Program-made: the position numbers and the translations under genes
In this document: in pieces, positions 43,563 through 52,974 of the stretch
How positions within the stretch are numbered: the stretch's first letter is position 1
How the letters are laid out: the number at the start of each line of letters is the position of its first letter
Source of the DNA: Paraburkholderia solitsugae
Lineage (GTDB): Bacteria; Pseudomonadota; Gammaproteobacteria; Burkholderiales; Burkholderiaceae
Length of the DNA: 64,000 nucleotides
Assembly: GCF_013177695.1 (NCBI RefSeq)
Contig: NZ_WOEY01000159.1
Span: 1 to 64,000 of the forward strand
Reading direction: 5' to 3'
Notes under the pieces: model-generated
What the model was told of the DNA's origin: nothing
The model's input: the letters and a program-made list of their open reading frames with translations, nothing else
The model's database searches: none

Positions 43563-44663
43563 ATGACCCAGCCAGACCTGGCGCCTCTCTTCACTCCCTA
43601 CACGCTCGGCAAAGTTCAACTCAGAAACCGCGTGGTGATGGCCTCCATGACGCGAGGCCGCGCGCGCAACACTGAACTCGTACCCACAGAGCTTCATGTC
43701 GAATACTATCGCCAGCGGGCGGCGGCCGGCCTCATCCTGACCGAAGGCACCTGGATCAGCCCGCGAGCAATCGGTTTCATCAACGCCCCCGGCCTCTTTA
43801 CCGAACGCCAGATCGAGGGCTGGCGGGCCGTCACCTCTGCCGTGCATGCCGAAGGCGGGACAATTTTCGCGCAGCTTGCTCATTCCGGCGCGATCTCGCA
43901 TCCCGACTTTTTCGACGGCGAGCTACCCGTCGCCCCGTCCGCAGTGAACCCCGGCCTGAAGGCATTCACATCTACAGGGTTCAAGGACACGGTGACGCCG
44001 CGTGCCATGTCGCTTGAAGAAATCAGCTCGACTATCGCCGACTATGGGGTAGCTGCGAAGAATGCCCGCAAGGCCGGCTTCGATGGCGTGGAGCTGCATG
44101 CGGCAACCACGTATCTCCTGCCGGAATTCCTCAACAGCACGATGAATATCCGCGAAGACGATTATGGTGGCAGCGCGGAGAACCGAACGCGGATCGTCCT
44201 GGAGGTTCTCGACGCGCTCATCGAGGTTTGGGGACCCGGGCGTGTCGGCATCAAGATCAGCCCGGCGCTCGCAATGGGCGGCTTCGGACTGACCGACAAG
44301 ACGATCGAAACCTACGACTATCTTGTTGACCGTCTCAATGGACTTCCGCTGTCTCACCTTCAGGTCGGCAGAGCGCTGAACGACTTGTCGGACACGCCCA
44401 TCGCGGCCTTGCAGGACACGATCGGCTACTACCGCGCCCGCTTCAACGGCACCTTGATCGCGAACTTCGGCTTTGATGGCGCCTCCGCCAATGCCTCGAT
44501 CGAAGACAAGCAGGCCGATCTGGTTTCCTTTGCTAAACCGTTCATCGGCAATCCTGATTTCGTGCGACGCCTTCGCGATGGCCTGCCGCTCGCATCCTCA
44601 TCCCCGGAGACTTATTACCAGGGTGGATCGCAAGGATATGTCGACTACCCCGCCGCTCCCTGA
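43563..44663 (+). CDS. Old Yellow Enzyme-family alkene reductase, atypical active site
   Basis: 366 residues, FMN-dependent TIM barrel of the NemA/OYE type. Family landmarks: LFTPYTLGKVQLRNRVVMA at the N-terminus and DDYGGSAENRTR. Two canonical positions differ: the substrate-binding His-x2-Asn is H179-A-A-T182 (VELHAATTYLLPEFL), and the usual HxGRxSH reads HSGAISH (107-113). The enzyme may therefore handle an unusual activated alkene or have altered reactivity. Followed by a dienelactone hydrolase gene 104 bp downstream. Confidence 0.88.
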   Translation: MTQPDLAPLFTPYTLGKVQLRNRVVMASMTRGRARNTELVPTELHVEYYRQRAAAGLILTEGTWISPRAIGFINAPGLFTERQIEGWRAVTSAVHAEGGTIFAQLAHSGAISHPDFFDGELPVAPSAVNPGLKAFTSTGFKDTVTPRAMSLEEISSTIADYGVAAKNARKAGFDGVELHAATTYLLPEFLNSTMNIREDDYGGSAENRTRIVLEVLDALIEVWGPGRVGIKISPALAMGGFGLTDKTIETYDYLVDRLNGLPLSHLQVGRALNDLSDTPIAALQDTIGYYRARFNGTLIANFGFDGASANASIEDKQADLVSFAKPFIGNPDFVRRLRDGLPLASSSPETYYQGGSQGYVDYPAAP

Positions 44664-44767
44664 GGCGACAACCGGCAAACGCGTAAGTATCGGATGCCTT
44701 TGTCCGCTGGTTCTTCGGACTCCCGAAGACGATGTAATCGAGCACCACTATTAGCATGGGAAACGAC

Positions 44768-45517
44768 ATGAGCGAGATCTCGATTTCGACGCCGCACCAC
44801 CGGCTGAAGGGCTACGTGGCTACCCCGCAAGGCGAGGGACCGTGGCCCGGCGTCATCGTGCTCCATGACATCTTCGGCCTGACGGACGTGACACGTGGCC
44901 ATGCCGATTGGCTGGCCAGCGAAGGGTATCTCGCAGTGGCGCCAGACCTGTACTCGTGGGGCGGGCGCCTCCGTTGCATCCGGGCCCTGATGACGGATCT
45001 GGCGGCGCGCAAGGGACCGGCGTTCGACGATGTCGATGCCGTGCGGCAGTGGCTGGAAGGCCGCGAGGACTGCACTGGCAAGACCGGGGTCATCGGCTTC
45101 TGCGTGACCGGCAAGTTTGCGATCCTTCTGGCGGCCGACCACGGTTTTTCGGCAAGCGGCCTGAACTACGGCCCGCTTCCGAACGACATCGATGCGATCA
45201 TGAGCGGCGCCTGTCCGGTGATCGCGAGCTACGGTGGCCGCGACCGGAGGCTGAAGGGTGCGGCGGCGCGACTGAAAGGCGCGCTCGAGCGGAACAGGAT
45301 CGAGCATGACGTTAAGGAATACCCGGACGCGGGGCATTCCTTCCTCGACGATCACAAAGGCCTGATCGGGGTGCTCGGCGTCGTCATAGGGGCGACTTAC
45401 AAAGACGAAGCCGCGGCTGATGCGCGAGACCGCATTCGAACGTTCCTCGCGCGCCATCTTGGTCAGCAAGCTGAATGCCACTGGCGAGTTTCCCAGCTAC
45501 CGGCAAGGCCCCGATGA
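44768..45517 (+). CDS. Dienelactone hydrolase family protein
   Basis: 249 residues, cytoplasmic alpha/beta hydrolase. The triad C112 (GVIGFCVTGKF), D159 (GGRDRR) and H190 (DAGHSFLDD) is complete and uses Cys as nucleophile, as in true dienelactone hydrolases of chloroaromatic and related pathways. An ATG four codons upstream is possible. Probably co-transcribed with the OYE gene and involved in lactone or ester opening; no chlorocatechol dioxygenase is present nearby. Converges with a LysR gene, 14 bp apart. Confidence 0.9.
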   Translation: MSEISISTPHHRLKGYVATPQGEGPWPGVIVLHDIFGLTDVTRGHADWLASEGYLAVAPDLYSWGGRLRCIRALMTDLAARKGPAFDDVDAVRQWLEGREDCTGKTGVIGFCVTGKFAILLAADHGFSASGLNYGPLPNDIDAIMSGACPVIASYGGRDRRLKGAAARLKGALERNRIEHDVKEYPDAGHSFLDDHKGLIGVLGVVIGATYKDEAAADARDRIRTFLARHLGQQAECHWRVSQLPARPR

Positions 45518-45531
45518 AACGCCCCATTCCG

Positions 45532-46425
45532 TCAATCCAATAAAAGCCCGCTCAAGGTTTCCTTCGCCAGGCTCGCTGCCTCAACTGGGAGCGGCGTTTG
45601 CGGCCGCTTGATCGGCGTAATCATCGATAGCGTGACCTGTATCTTTGGCGAGACGATTTTTTGCCAATGTAACGCAGGGTAATCAACGCGACGCAGTGAG
45701 TTGATCGGCATCACCGTATAGCCGACTCCGCGCTCGACCAGCTCAACTATCGAGCGAACAGCATCGATCTCGAAGGTCATCGTGAGCATGATGCCTAAGC
45801 GCGCGGCCTCATATTCGAGAAGCGGCCGAATGGTATGGGGCGCGTGAGGCATGATCAGCGGCACACTAGCGAGCTCCCTCAGCTCGACCTCGTCATGTTT
45901 CGGCCCAATCGGACTCGCACCGATCAGATACAGATCCTGCGTCGCGATAGGGTCGATGATCAGGTTGGGAGACGCTGCCGGATTCTGAAGAATTGCAAAA
46001 TCGAGGCTTCCGAGCAGTAACTGCTCATGCAGCGAACTCGAATATCCCTCGACGACGCTCAACGAAGCCTTGGGGAATCGCTCGATGAAGCGCTCGACAA
46101 AGGTAGGAATCAGCGTGCGGCCGACACTGGGCGTAAAGCCCGCAATGACGCGCCCCTCGTACGCCGACTCGCCCTCGTTCAACGCGATCAATGCGAAGTC
46201 GGCAGCGTGAAGCACTCCCCTCGCATGTTCGAGGAACCGGCGACCTGCGGGCGTCAAAATCACACCACGACCGTTTCGCGAAAACAGCGTGGCCTTCAGT
46301 TCAACCTCAAGTGCGCGGACTTGCCGACTGAGCGTGGGTTGGGCAATGTCAAGGACATCAGAAGCCTTTCCGACGCTGCCCAGTTCCGCAACCCGGACAA
46401 AGTACCGAAGCTGTTTTATATCCAT
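45532..46425 (-). CDS. LysR-family regulator (Nac/CatM-like opening)
   Basis: 297 residues beginning MDIKQLRYFVRVAELGS, with HTH ASDVLDIAQPTLSRQVRALE and a LysR effector domain. The frame opens 18 codons earlier, but this ATG is the standard start for the branch. The gene downstream on its own strand is unrelated. Upstream on the same strand, 159 bp away, ends the MFS transporter gene, so it may be read through from it or control the transporter and the flavin reductase genes. Confidence 0.88.
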   Translation of the reverse strand: MDIKQLRYFVRVAELGSVGKASDVLDIAQPTLSRQVRALEVELKATLFSRNGRGVILTPAGRRFLEHARGVLHAADFALIALNEGESAYEGRVIAGFTPSVGRTLIPTFVERFIERFPKASLSVVEGYSSSLHEQLLLGSLDFAILQNPAASPNLIIDPIATQDLYLIGASPIGPKHDEVELRELASVPLIMPHAPHTIRPLLEYEAARLGIMLTMTFEIDAVRSIVELVERGVGYTVMPINSLRRVDYPALHWQKIVSPKIQVTLSMITPIKRPQTPLPVEAASLAKETLSGLLLD

Positions 46426-46584
46426 CGTCTGCGAACACTTCCTGTGGTCCAGAAAATCACGAGATCGTGGAATCGTCACGAAAGGATTTTATACCCCGGC
46501 TGCGCGAAATATTCTTCGGAGCGCAGTTTGAATGATTCCGCGGCATGTCCCCGAACCGGTGCGCCTGACGGCTTGCGTGGCCTT

Positions 46585-47946
46585 TCAGAGGTCGGTAGCC
46601 CGCGGCGCGCCGGGTACCCCATCCTCGCCCACGTCTCGAATCTGTTTTGGCGAAGTTCTGACGACATTAACCATGATAACGGCTCCAAGGCCAAGCAGCA
46701 TGGCAATGATATACAAACCGATATTCAGGCTGCCTGTTGTGGTCTTGATCCAGCCGAGCATGAATGGGCTGAGAAATCCCCCTGTCTGACCGATGGAATT
46801 GATGAGGGCGATCCCCCCGGGCGCAGCACGCGGAGAGAGCAAAGTCATTGGAATAGAGAACAGTATCGGCATTGCGCTGAAAACTGAAACCGTCGCGACG
46901 GTTAGCGCGACAAGCGTCAGCGGGAGGTTGCTGCCCACCACGGGAAGCAGCGCGAGAGCCGCGGCACCCGCCACTGCGCAACCGGCGGCGTGCCAGCGTC
47001 GCTCAAGCGTCCGATCCGAGTGCCTCGATAGCAGGATCATTCCCAGCGCGCCCACGCCATAGGGAATGATGGACCATAAGCCAATCGAAGAAGCTGTGTG
47101 CGCTCCTGCGCTGCGCAGCATCATCGGCATCCAGAACGACACTGCGTAAGTCCCGCAGATCACGGTGAACCATGCGAATGCGATGGCATACACATTGGAA
47201 TCGCGCAAAGCCGCCCCGAATCCGCCGTGGCTCCGGTTGCGCCCTGCCGGCAACCGTGCCGAGACCTGGCGACGTTCAGCCTCGGATAGCCAGCGCGCGC
47301 TTTGCGGTCCGTCTGGCAAGAAGAATAGCGAAACAATGCCAAGCAATACCGATGGAAGGCCCTCGACCAAAAACAGCCATTGCCATCCTCGCAATCCATG
47401 AACACCCGTCATCGCATCCAGCACGACACCGGAAACCGGCGCACCCAGCAAACCGGCCATGACGCTGCCACTTAGAAACAGCGCCGTCACCCTTGCGAGC
47501 CGTGCCTCCGGATACCACAGCGTCAGATAAAAGACGACGCCAGGTGTCAGGCCGGCCTCGAAGACGCCTAGCAGTACGCGCAAGATATAGAACGTGGCGG
47601 GGGTCCGCACAAACATCATGCAGCATGACGTCATGCCCCAGCAGATCATGATCCGCGCCATCGTCAGCCGCGCCCCCACCCTCTGCAGCAGGAGGTTGCT
47701 CGGCACCTCGCAAGCGAGGTAGCCCGCGAAGAAGATGCCCGCCCCCAGGCCATACACGGCGTCGGTGAACCCAAGGTCCGCCTTCATTTGCAGCGCAGCA
47801 AAACCAATGTTGATCCGGTCCAGATACGCGAATATGTACCCAAGGAGCACGATCGGAAAAATCCGCCATCCGATACGCGCATACAGCGCGCGCTCCAGTT
47901 GTACCTCTGAAGTGCCGGCACCTGTCGCGGCTTCGATATGGGTCAT
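46585..47946 (-). CDS. MFS transporter, anion:cation symporter (ACS) type
   Basis: 453 residues with 12 hydrophobic helices, inner-membrane proton symporter of the group importing phthalate, tartrate, 4-hydroxyphenylacetate and other organic anions. Signatures: IFAYLDRINIGFAALQMKAD after helix 1 and EAGLTPGVVFYLTLWYP. The start at 47946 follows GGAG with a 6-nt gap, shortening the open frame by 15 residues. Lies between the LysR gene and a flavin reductase gene, divergent side facing the CoA-transferase operon; a carboxylic acid substrate for that operon would fit. Confidence 0.9.
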   Translation of the reverse strand: MTHIEAATGAGTSEVQLERALYARIGWRIFPIVLLGYIFAYLDRINIGFAALQMKADLGFTDAVYGLGAGIFFAGYLACEVPSNLLLQRVGARLTMARIMICWGMTSCCMMFVRTPATFYILRVLLGVFEAGLTPGVVFYLTLWYPEARLARVTALFLSGSVMAGLLGAPVSGVVLDAMTGVHGLRGWQWLFLVEGLPSVLLGIVSLFFLPDGPQSARWLSEAERRQVSARLPAGRNRSHGGFGAALRDSNVYAIAFAWFTVICGTYAVSFWMPMMLRSAGAHTASSIGLWSIIPYGVGALGMILLSRHSDRTLERRWHAAGCAVAGAAALALLPVVGSNLPLTLVALTVATVSVFSAMPILFSIPMTLLSPRAAPGGIALINSIGQTGGFLSPFMLGWIKTTTGSLNIGLYIIAMLLGLGAVIMVNVVRTSPKQIRDVGEDGVPGAPRATDL

Positions 47947-48125
47947 GCCTGTCTCCGTCTCGATAGTTCTTAAGTTGCTAACTGGCGTCAATCTCCGGAT
48001 CCACGCTCAGCGCATAACGGTCGCATGGGTGAACCGCAACCGGCGGCCGGCTATTGCGTGCAGGCGGTCCACCTCGCGGCCACCGCGCCTGCCGCCGGGA
48101 TCGCGCGCTGTCTGCGCAGACAGGT

Positions 48126-48734
48126 CTAGACGCTCAGTGTGTCCCCGGTCCTGCAGTAGCTTCTCCCGGCGATTCTTCCTAATGGCCGCAGCGCCTCGTG
48201 GTTCACCCTGTGTCCCTCCAACACCCCGGGCGCACAATGGACCAGCATGACTTCGCCGACGAGGAGCGTTGTTTCCGACCCCGGCGCGCCGAACTCCACT
48301 TGCTGGTGGAGGCGGCACTCAAACTGCAACGGTGATTCGCTGATTCGCTTTGGCAATACGGTGACTGACGGCGAGGTGCTAAAGCCAACCTCCTCTACTT
48401 CACTGACCGAAGAGGGGTAGTCGATCGCACATTGCTGCACCTGCTCCGCCATCTCTTCCGACACTACGTTGATCACATACTGCCCAGACTGCAGCACGTT
48501 TCTAACCGTGTCCTTGTAACCGGTCGGGGTTGTCTGCGCAACGATGCCCAGAAGCGGTGGGGTGACGCTAAGAATCACAAACTGGCTGAACGGTGCAGCG
48601 TTGAGAACACCTTCGGCGTTCAATGATGTGACCAATGCGATCGGCCTGGGCACCACTGAACCGGTAAGGAACTTGTACCGGCTCTCCTCGCTGAACTTGA
48701 GAAGATCGACTGCTTCGTACGAAAGATGGCTCAT
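48126..48734 (-). CDS. Flavin reductase-like domain protein
   Basis: 202 residues, FMN-binding split-barrel of the flavin-reductase-like/DIM6 family. Recognised from YKFLTGSVVPRPIALVTSLN, NAAPFSQFVILSVTPPLLG and KDTVRNVLQSGQYVINV. Members either supply reduced FMN to two-component monooxygenases or have independent roles. No FMN monooxygenase lies next to it; the closest ones are at 16-19 kb. Divergent from the CoA-transferase operon by 324 bp and 179 bp upstream of the MFS gene. Confidence 0.88.
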   Translation of the reverse strand: MSHLSYEAVDLLKFSEESRYKFLTGSVVPRPIALVTSLNAEGVLNAAPFSQFVILSVTPPLLGIVAQTTPTGYKDTVRNVLQSGQYVINVVSEEMAEQVQQCAIDYPSSVSEVEEVGFSTSPSVTVLPKRISESPLQFECRLHQQVEFGAPGSETTLLVGEVMLVHCAPGVLEGHRVNHEALRPLGRIAGRSYCRTGDTLSV

Positions 48735-49058
48735 AGGATCGTGGAAATAGTAGGTTCATCAGCCGGCCTGCATTGGGCGCAAAGCCGCGGTTGAGGCAAT
48801 CCTACGTTCGTCGCGCTGGGACCAGCAAGAACGGATCAGTTCTATCTGTTATGCGGCGAATGATCGAAGGCACGCGCTCCGGCACCCATGTGGAACGCGC
48901 ATACCAGAAAGAAGACTTTCGTTCTTGCCGCAACTTCCGCTCAGGCCTACCTTCCGTCTCATGTTTCGTCGCGTTCGCTTTTAGCCGGGTTCGTCAGCGA
49001 CTCCCGTCAAGCGACATCGAAACGCATTGACTGGAGTTCCACGCAAAAAGGCATGTCC
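48735..49058. other. Divergent promoter gap, 324 bp
   Basis: Separates the flavin reductase gene (minus) from the CoA-transferase operon (plus). The CoA-transferase frame remains open through most of it, but without domain content. I see no clear operator palindrome. Confidence 0.4.
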
Positions 49059-50345
49059 ATGAACAGCACATTAGATTCATTGCTCAACAAGGCCCGAAGC
49101 ACCACTCCTCAGCCTGGCGCGTTGCAGGGGGTCCAGGTCATCGATATGTCCGGTCTCGCAGGGCAATATTGCGGAAAGCAGTTTTCCGATCTTGGGGCCG
49201 ACGTCATTCTGATTGAGCCCATCCGCGGCTCCAGTGTTCGGCGCGAGGGTCCCTTCCTCGACGACAAGGTTCATATCGAATACAGCCTTCCCTTCGCCTA
49301 TTTCAACGCCGGCAAGCGGAGTGTCTGCCTCGACCTGGACCACCCGGAGGGACAGCAGATATTCAGGGAACTCGTAAAACGCGCCGATCTTCTGATTGAG
49401 TCGGAAAAGCCGGGCACCATGGCGGCGCGAGGGTTGGACTATGAAAGTCTGGCATCCATTGCTCCGCGATTGGTCATGACAAGTATCACGCCATTTGGCC
49501 AGGACGGTCCCTACGCGCATTACGAATCTGAAGACATCGTCGCCCTCGCGTTAGGCGGTCTTCTCTATCTGGGCGGATATCCCGACAGTCCTCCCATCGC
49601 GGCACACGGCAATCTGGCCTATCTCGCCGCCGCCCAGTTCGCATCTGTCGCCTCGATGATGGCACTGCTTTCCATCGATGCAGCTTCAGGCGAACGGCCA
49701 GGAAAACACATCGATGTGTCGATCCAGGAATGCGTCGTCATGGGCCTGGAAACGGCAATCCAGTTCTACGACCTCGAGGGCATCGTACGCAAGAGGGAAT
49801 CGGGACAGCAGCGCATGGCCGGTACCGGCGTATTCCAATGTGAAGACGGGCAGATCTACCTGATGGCGGGCGGCATCGCTTCCACACGGTTCTGGGAATC
49901 AACGGTGCAGTGGCTTGTGGACGAAGGCGTACCGGCCGCGGCGCAACTACTCGATGAAAAGTGGTCCAACCACGATTATCTTGTCACGGACGAAGCCAAG
50001 ATGATCTTCGCGGAGCTGTTCCTGCCCTTCGCCCGGACGCGCACGAAGGCCTGGCTTTATCAGGCCGGGCAGGCTCGTCGCATACCGATATGCCCCATCA
50101 GCACACCAAAGGACATTCTCGAAAATCGCCAGTTGGAGCATCGGGGCTTCTTCACAACCATCCAGCATCCGGCCTCACAGCAGATTCTCACCATGCCGGG
50201 TGCGCCGTACAAGCTGACGGCTACGCCATGGCGCAGTCCTTCTCCCCCACCTCGGCTAGGCGAACACACCGATGCAGTCATCGCCGAACTTGGCTACGAC
50301 AAAGCCGCCCGAGCGGCGCTTTTGCAAGCAGGAGTGCTGAATTGA
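49059..50345 (+). CDS. Family III CoA-transferase subunit lacking the catalytic Asp
   Basis: 428 residues of the CaiB/BaiF family: VIDMSGLAGQYCGKQFSDLGADVILIEP, NAGKRSVCLDLDHPEGQ and VSIQECVVMG are visible. At the position where the family has its catalytic Asp, the sequence reads PPIAAHGNLAYLAAAQ (about 179-194) with no acid, whereas the next gene has one. This points to a structural partner in a two-subunit enzyme, as in benzylsuccinate CoA-transferase. The second ATG of MSMNST is chosen (AAGG with a 7-nt gap). First gene of a coupled operon. Confidence 0.85.
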   Translation: MNSTLDSLLNKARSTTPQPGALQGVQVIDMSGLAGQYCGKQFSDLGADVILIEPIRGSSVRREGPFLDDKVHIEYSLPFAYFNAGKRSVCLDLDHPEGQQIFRELVKRADLLIESEKPGTMAARGLDYESLASIAPRLVMTSITPFGQDGPYAHYESEDIVALALGGLLYLGGYPDSPPIAAHGNLAYLAAAQFASVASMMALLSIDAASGERPGKHIDVSIQECVVMGLETAIQFYDLEGIVRKRESGQQRMAGTGVFQCEDGQIYLMAGGIASTRFWESTVQWLVDEGVPAAAQLLDEKWSNHDYLVTDEAKMIFAELFLPFARTRTKAWLYQAGQARRIPICPISTPKDILENRQLEHRGFFTTIQHPASQQILTMPGAPYKLTATPWRSPSPPPRLGEHTDAVIAELGYDKAARAALLQAGVLN

Positions 50346-51562
50346 ACCGACTTCCACTAGAAGGCATCCGCGTCGCTGATTTTACGTGGATCGGGGCAGG
50401 ATCGTTTACCACGAAACTGCTAGCCGATCACGGTGCAGACGTGATCAAGATTGAAAGCGCCGAGCGCCTCGATTCGTTACGCAGCAGTCGCCCCTATAAG
50501 GACGGGATTCCCGGCCTGAACCGGAGCGGATATTTTGCTGACCGCAACAGCAGCAAGAGAAGCATCACATTGAACCTCAAGACTGCCGAGGGTCAGGATC
50601 TTGCGCGCCAGCTCATTGCAACGAGTGACATTGTCGCCAATAACTTCACGCCCGGTACGATGGAAAAATTCGGTCTCGGATACGACGACGTCAAGCGTAT
50701 TCGAAAGGACGTCATCTACCTGGCTATGTCGATGCAAGGGGCTTCGGGACCGGAATATAAGTACCTGGGCTACGGATTGACGATTGGCGCACTGACGGGC
50801 CTCCAGTTTATGTGCGGCCTTCCCGATCGGGAACCGGCAGGTACCGGGACGAACTTCCCGGACCATATACCGAACCCGTGCCACGCGGCCTTCGCCGTGC
50901 TGGCCGCACTGCGGCATCGGCGCCTGACGGGACAGGGGCAGTACATCGACGTTGCGCAAACGGAGCCCACCCTCGCCCTCCTCGGGCCGGACATCATGAA
51001 GTACAGCGCGAATCAGGAGGCCTTTGAGCGCAGCGGCAACCAACGGATGCCACGCGCACCTCATGGCGTGTTTCCCTGCCGCGGCGTCGACAAATGGATT
51101 GCTATTTCAGCGTGGGAAGACCTGGCGTGGAACAGTTTGGTCGCGGTTCTGGGCGAACCGTCATGGCTGCGCGCACCGGAATTCGCAACTAGCGCCGGAC
51201 GGTGGGCGAATCGCGCCGAACTCGAAACCGGGTTGGCGCGAGCGACAAAGGACTGGGATGCCGAAGATCTGATGGCTGCTTTGCAGGCTAATGGCGTCGC
51301 TGCAGGTGTCGTCAGAACGGCAGCTGACATCGTCGATCACGACCCGCAATTGCAACACAGAGGTCATTGGGTCAAGCTCCAACACCCTGAAATGGGTGAG
51401 ACCGTGTACAACGCTCCACCATTCCGTATCAGCGATCATCCCGCCACACCGCGTTACGCAGCACCGCTCCTTGGGCAACATACCGATGACGTGTGCGGCG
51501 ATGTCTTCGGCCTTAGCGCCGCCGAGATTGAAGTGTTGCGTTCAAACGGAGTATTGACGTGA
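50342..51562 (+). CDS. Family III CoA-transferase, catalytic subunit
   Basis: 406 residues starting at a TTG that overlaps the previous stop (TTGA, 50342-50345). CaiB/BaiF landmarks: VADFTWIGAGSFTTKLLADHG, KRSITLNLKTAEGQDLARQ and GQGQYIDVAQTEPTLALL. The catalytic Asp is present as D174 (NFPDHIPNPCHAAFAVLAAL region). It would move CoA from a donor such as succinyl-CoA to the carboxylate entering the pathway. The TTG overlap implies translational coupling and balanced amounts of both subunits. Confidence 0.87.
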   Translation: MNRLPLEGIRVADFTWIGAGSFTTKLLADHGADVIKIESAERLDSLRSSRPYKDGIPGLNRSGYFADRNSSKRSITLNLKTAEGQDLARQLIATSDIVANNFTPGTMEKFGLGYDDVKRIRKDVIYLAMSMQGASGPEYKYLGYGLTIGALTGLQFMCGLPDREPAGTGTNFPDHIPNPCHAAFAVLAALRHRRLTGQGQYIDVAQTEPTLALLGPDIMKYSANQEAFERSGNQRMPRAPHGVFPCRGVDKWIAISAWEDLAWNSLVAVLGEPSWLRAPEFATSAGRWANRAELETGLARATKDWDAEDLMAALQANGVAAGVVRTAADIVDHDPQLQHRGHWVKLQHPEMGETVYNAPPFRISDHPATPRYAAPLLGQHTDDVCGDVFGLSAAEIEVLRSNGVLT

Positions 51563-52974
51563 CGAGCCGGCTACCCTCAGCAAGTGAAACCATTGCTTCA
51601 TTCGCGAGCACATTCGATCCGGCCTGGTTGGACGATGGCCATTTAAGGACGTGCGGGCGCGCAGTTGCCGACACGTTCGCGGTCTGTCTTGCCGCCTCCG
51701 ATGAACCCGCTGTCCATCGCATGCGCGACTACGTGATGGGACTCACCCCGGGTCTTCGACACCAGACATCCGCCTGGCGGCCAGGATTCGCGCGAATCTG
51801 GGGTCGGCGCGAGGCGACAACGGTCGAGGGCGCCGCACTCCTGAACGGAACGGCGGCGCACGTCCTCGATTTTGATGACGCGTCTTCGCCCATGAGCGGT
51901 CATCCAAGCGTAGCGTTGCTCCCAGCGCTGATGGCGGTGGGGGAAGTCCGCGATATTAGCGCTGGCCGACTGGCGAGCGGCTATGTCGTTGGTCTGGAAG
52001 TCGCCTGCAAACTGGGAAAGGCGTTAGCCATGACACACTACGATAGGGGCTGGCATATGACCTCCTCCGTAGGAACGATAGCGGCCGCTGCTGCATGCGC
52101 TCATCTACTGGGTCTCGACGTCACCGCCACCGTGTCGGCAATTGGCCTGTCCGTTGCCCAGACCGCCGGTACCCGCGCGAATTTTGGCTTTGATGCGAAG
52201 TCCTTTCAGGCCGGCCAATGCGGTGCGGCGGCGCTGCGGGCGGTGTTGCTCGCCGAACGGGGCTTCTCCGCCTCCCCAACCGCCATTGACGGTCCTGCCG
52301 GCTACACGTCGCTGTACTCCAGTTCAGAAGATATTTCGGCCCAGTTGCTCAAGTTGGGTGAGCTCCCCCTCGAGATCGAGCGCAGCGGTGTAGAAATAAA
52401 AAAGTACCCGGCCTGTTATGCCGTGCATCGAGCTTTGGACGGTGTGTTTGAGCTGAAAAAAGAGTTCGGTCTAAAACTGGACGATATCGAGTCCGTCGAA
52501 ATAGAGACGAGCTACGGCGCGCTGTCGCCTCTGATTCGCGGGGTGCCTGCAAACGGTGTAGAAGCCAAATTCAGTATGGGATACGCCGTCGCGGCAGCGA
52601 TCGAGGATGGTGTGATTGGCTTATCGAGCTTCACCGATGCGGCCGTGCGCAGGCCTCGACTTCAGAGCTTCATTGAAAGGGTCAGCGCAAGTGAAGTCGC
52701 CGGCGACATGACGCCGCGTTGGGCATCCGTCGCAGTACGGACCAAGGACGGCCGGCTGCTGTCAAGACACGTCGCCTCGCTTCGAGGTGCGCCCTCCAAT
52801 CCCTTATCCGATCAGGAGTTGATCGAAAAAATCACGGACTGCCTGGCATGGGTGGATAGCCCGATCGACGCCGTATCGCTTTACGAGGCAGCAACCAATC
52901 TCAGGGGCTTTAGCGTTCGAGACGTTCTCGATGCGATAGAAGGCGCCACGAACCCGGCATACGAGGTGCATTGA
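51559..52974 (+). CDS. MmgE/PrpD family protein
   Basis: 471 residues starting at GTG, which overlaps the CoA-transferase stop (GTGA). The all-helical MmgE/PrpD domain carries LNGTAAHVLDFDDASSPMSGHPS and MTSSVGTIAAAAACAHLLGL. The family includes 2-methylcitrate dehydratase, cis-aconitate decarboxylase and many uncharacterised hydrolyases. Here it is flanked by CoA-ester enzymes and probably dehydrates or decarboxylates a tricarboxylate-like or branched intermediate. No methylcitrate synthase is near, so a PrpD role is unlikely. Confidence 0.87.
   Translation: MTSRLPSASETIASFASTFDPAWLDDGHLRTCGRAVADTFAVCLAASDEPAVHRMRDYVMGLTPGLRHQTSAWRPGFARIWGRREATTVEGAALLNGTAAHVLDFDDASSPMSGHPSVALLPALMAVGEVRDISAGRLASGYVVGLEVACKLGKALAMTHYDRGWHMTSSVGTIAAAAACAHLLGLDVTATVSAIGLSVAQTAGTRANFGFDAKSFQAGQCGAAALRAVLLAERGFSASPTAIDGPAGYTSLYSSSEDISAQLLKLGELPLEIERSGVEIKKYPACYAVHRALDGVFELKKEFGLKLDDIESVEIETSYGALSPLIRGVPANGVEAKFSMGYAVAAAIEDGVIGLSSFTDAAVRRPRLQSFIERVSASEVAGDMTPRWASVAVRTKDGRLLSRHVASLRGAPSNPLSDQELIEKITDCLAWVDSPIDAVSLYEAATNLRGFSVRDVLDAIEGATNPAYEVH

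Noticed and set aside
51559..52974. MmgE/PrpD gene as prpD of the methylcitrate cycle
   Set aside because: No prpB, prpC or acn partner is present, and the neighbours are CoA-transferases and crotonases.
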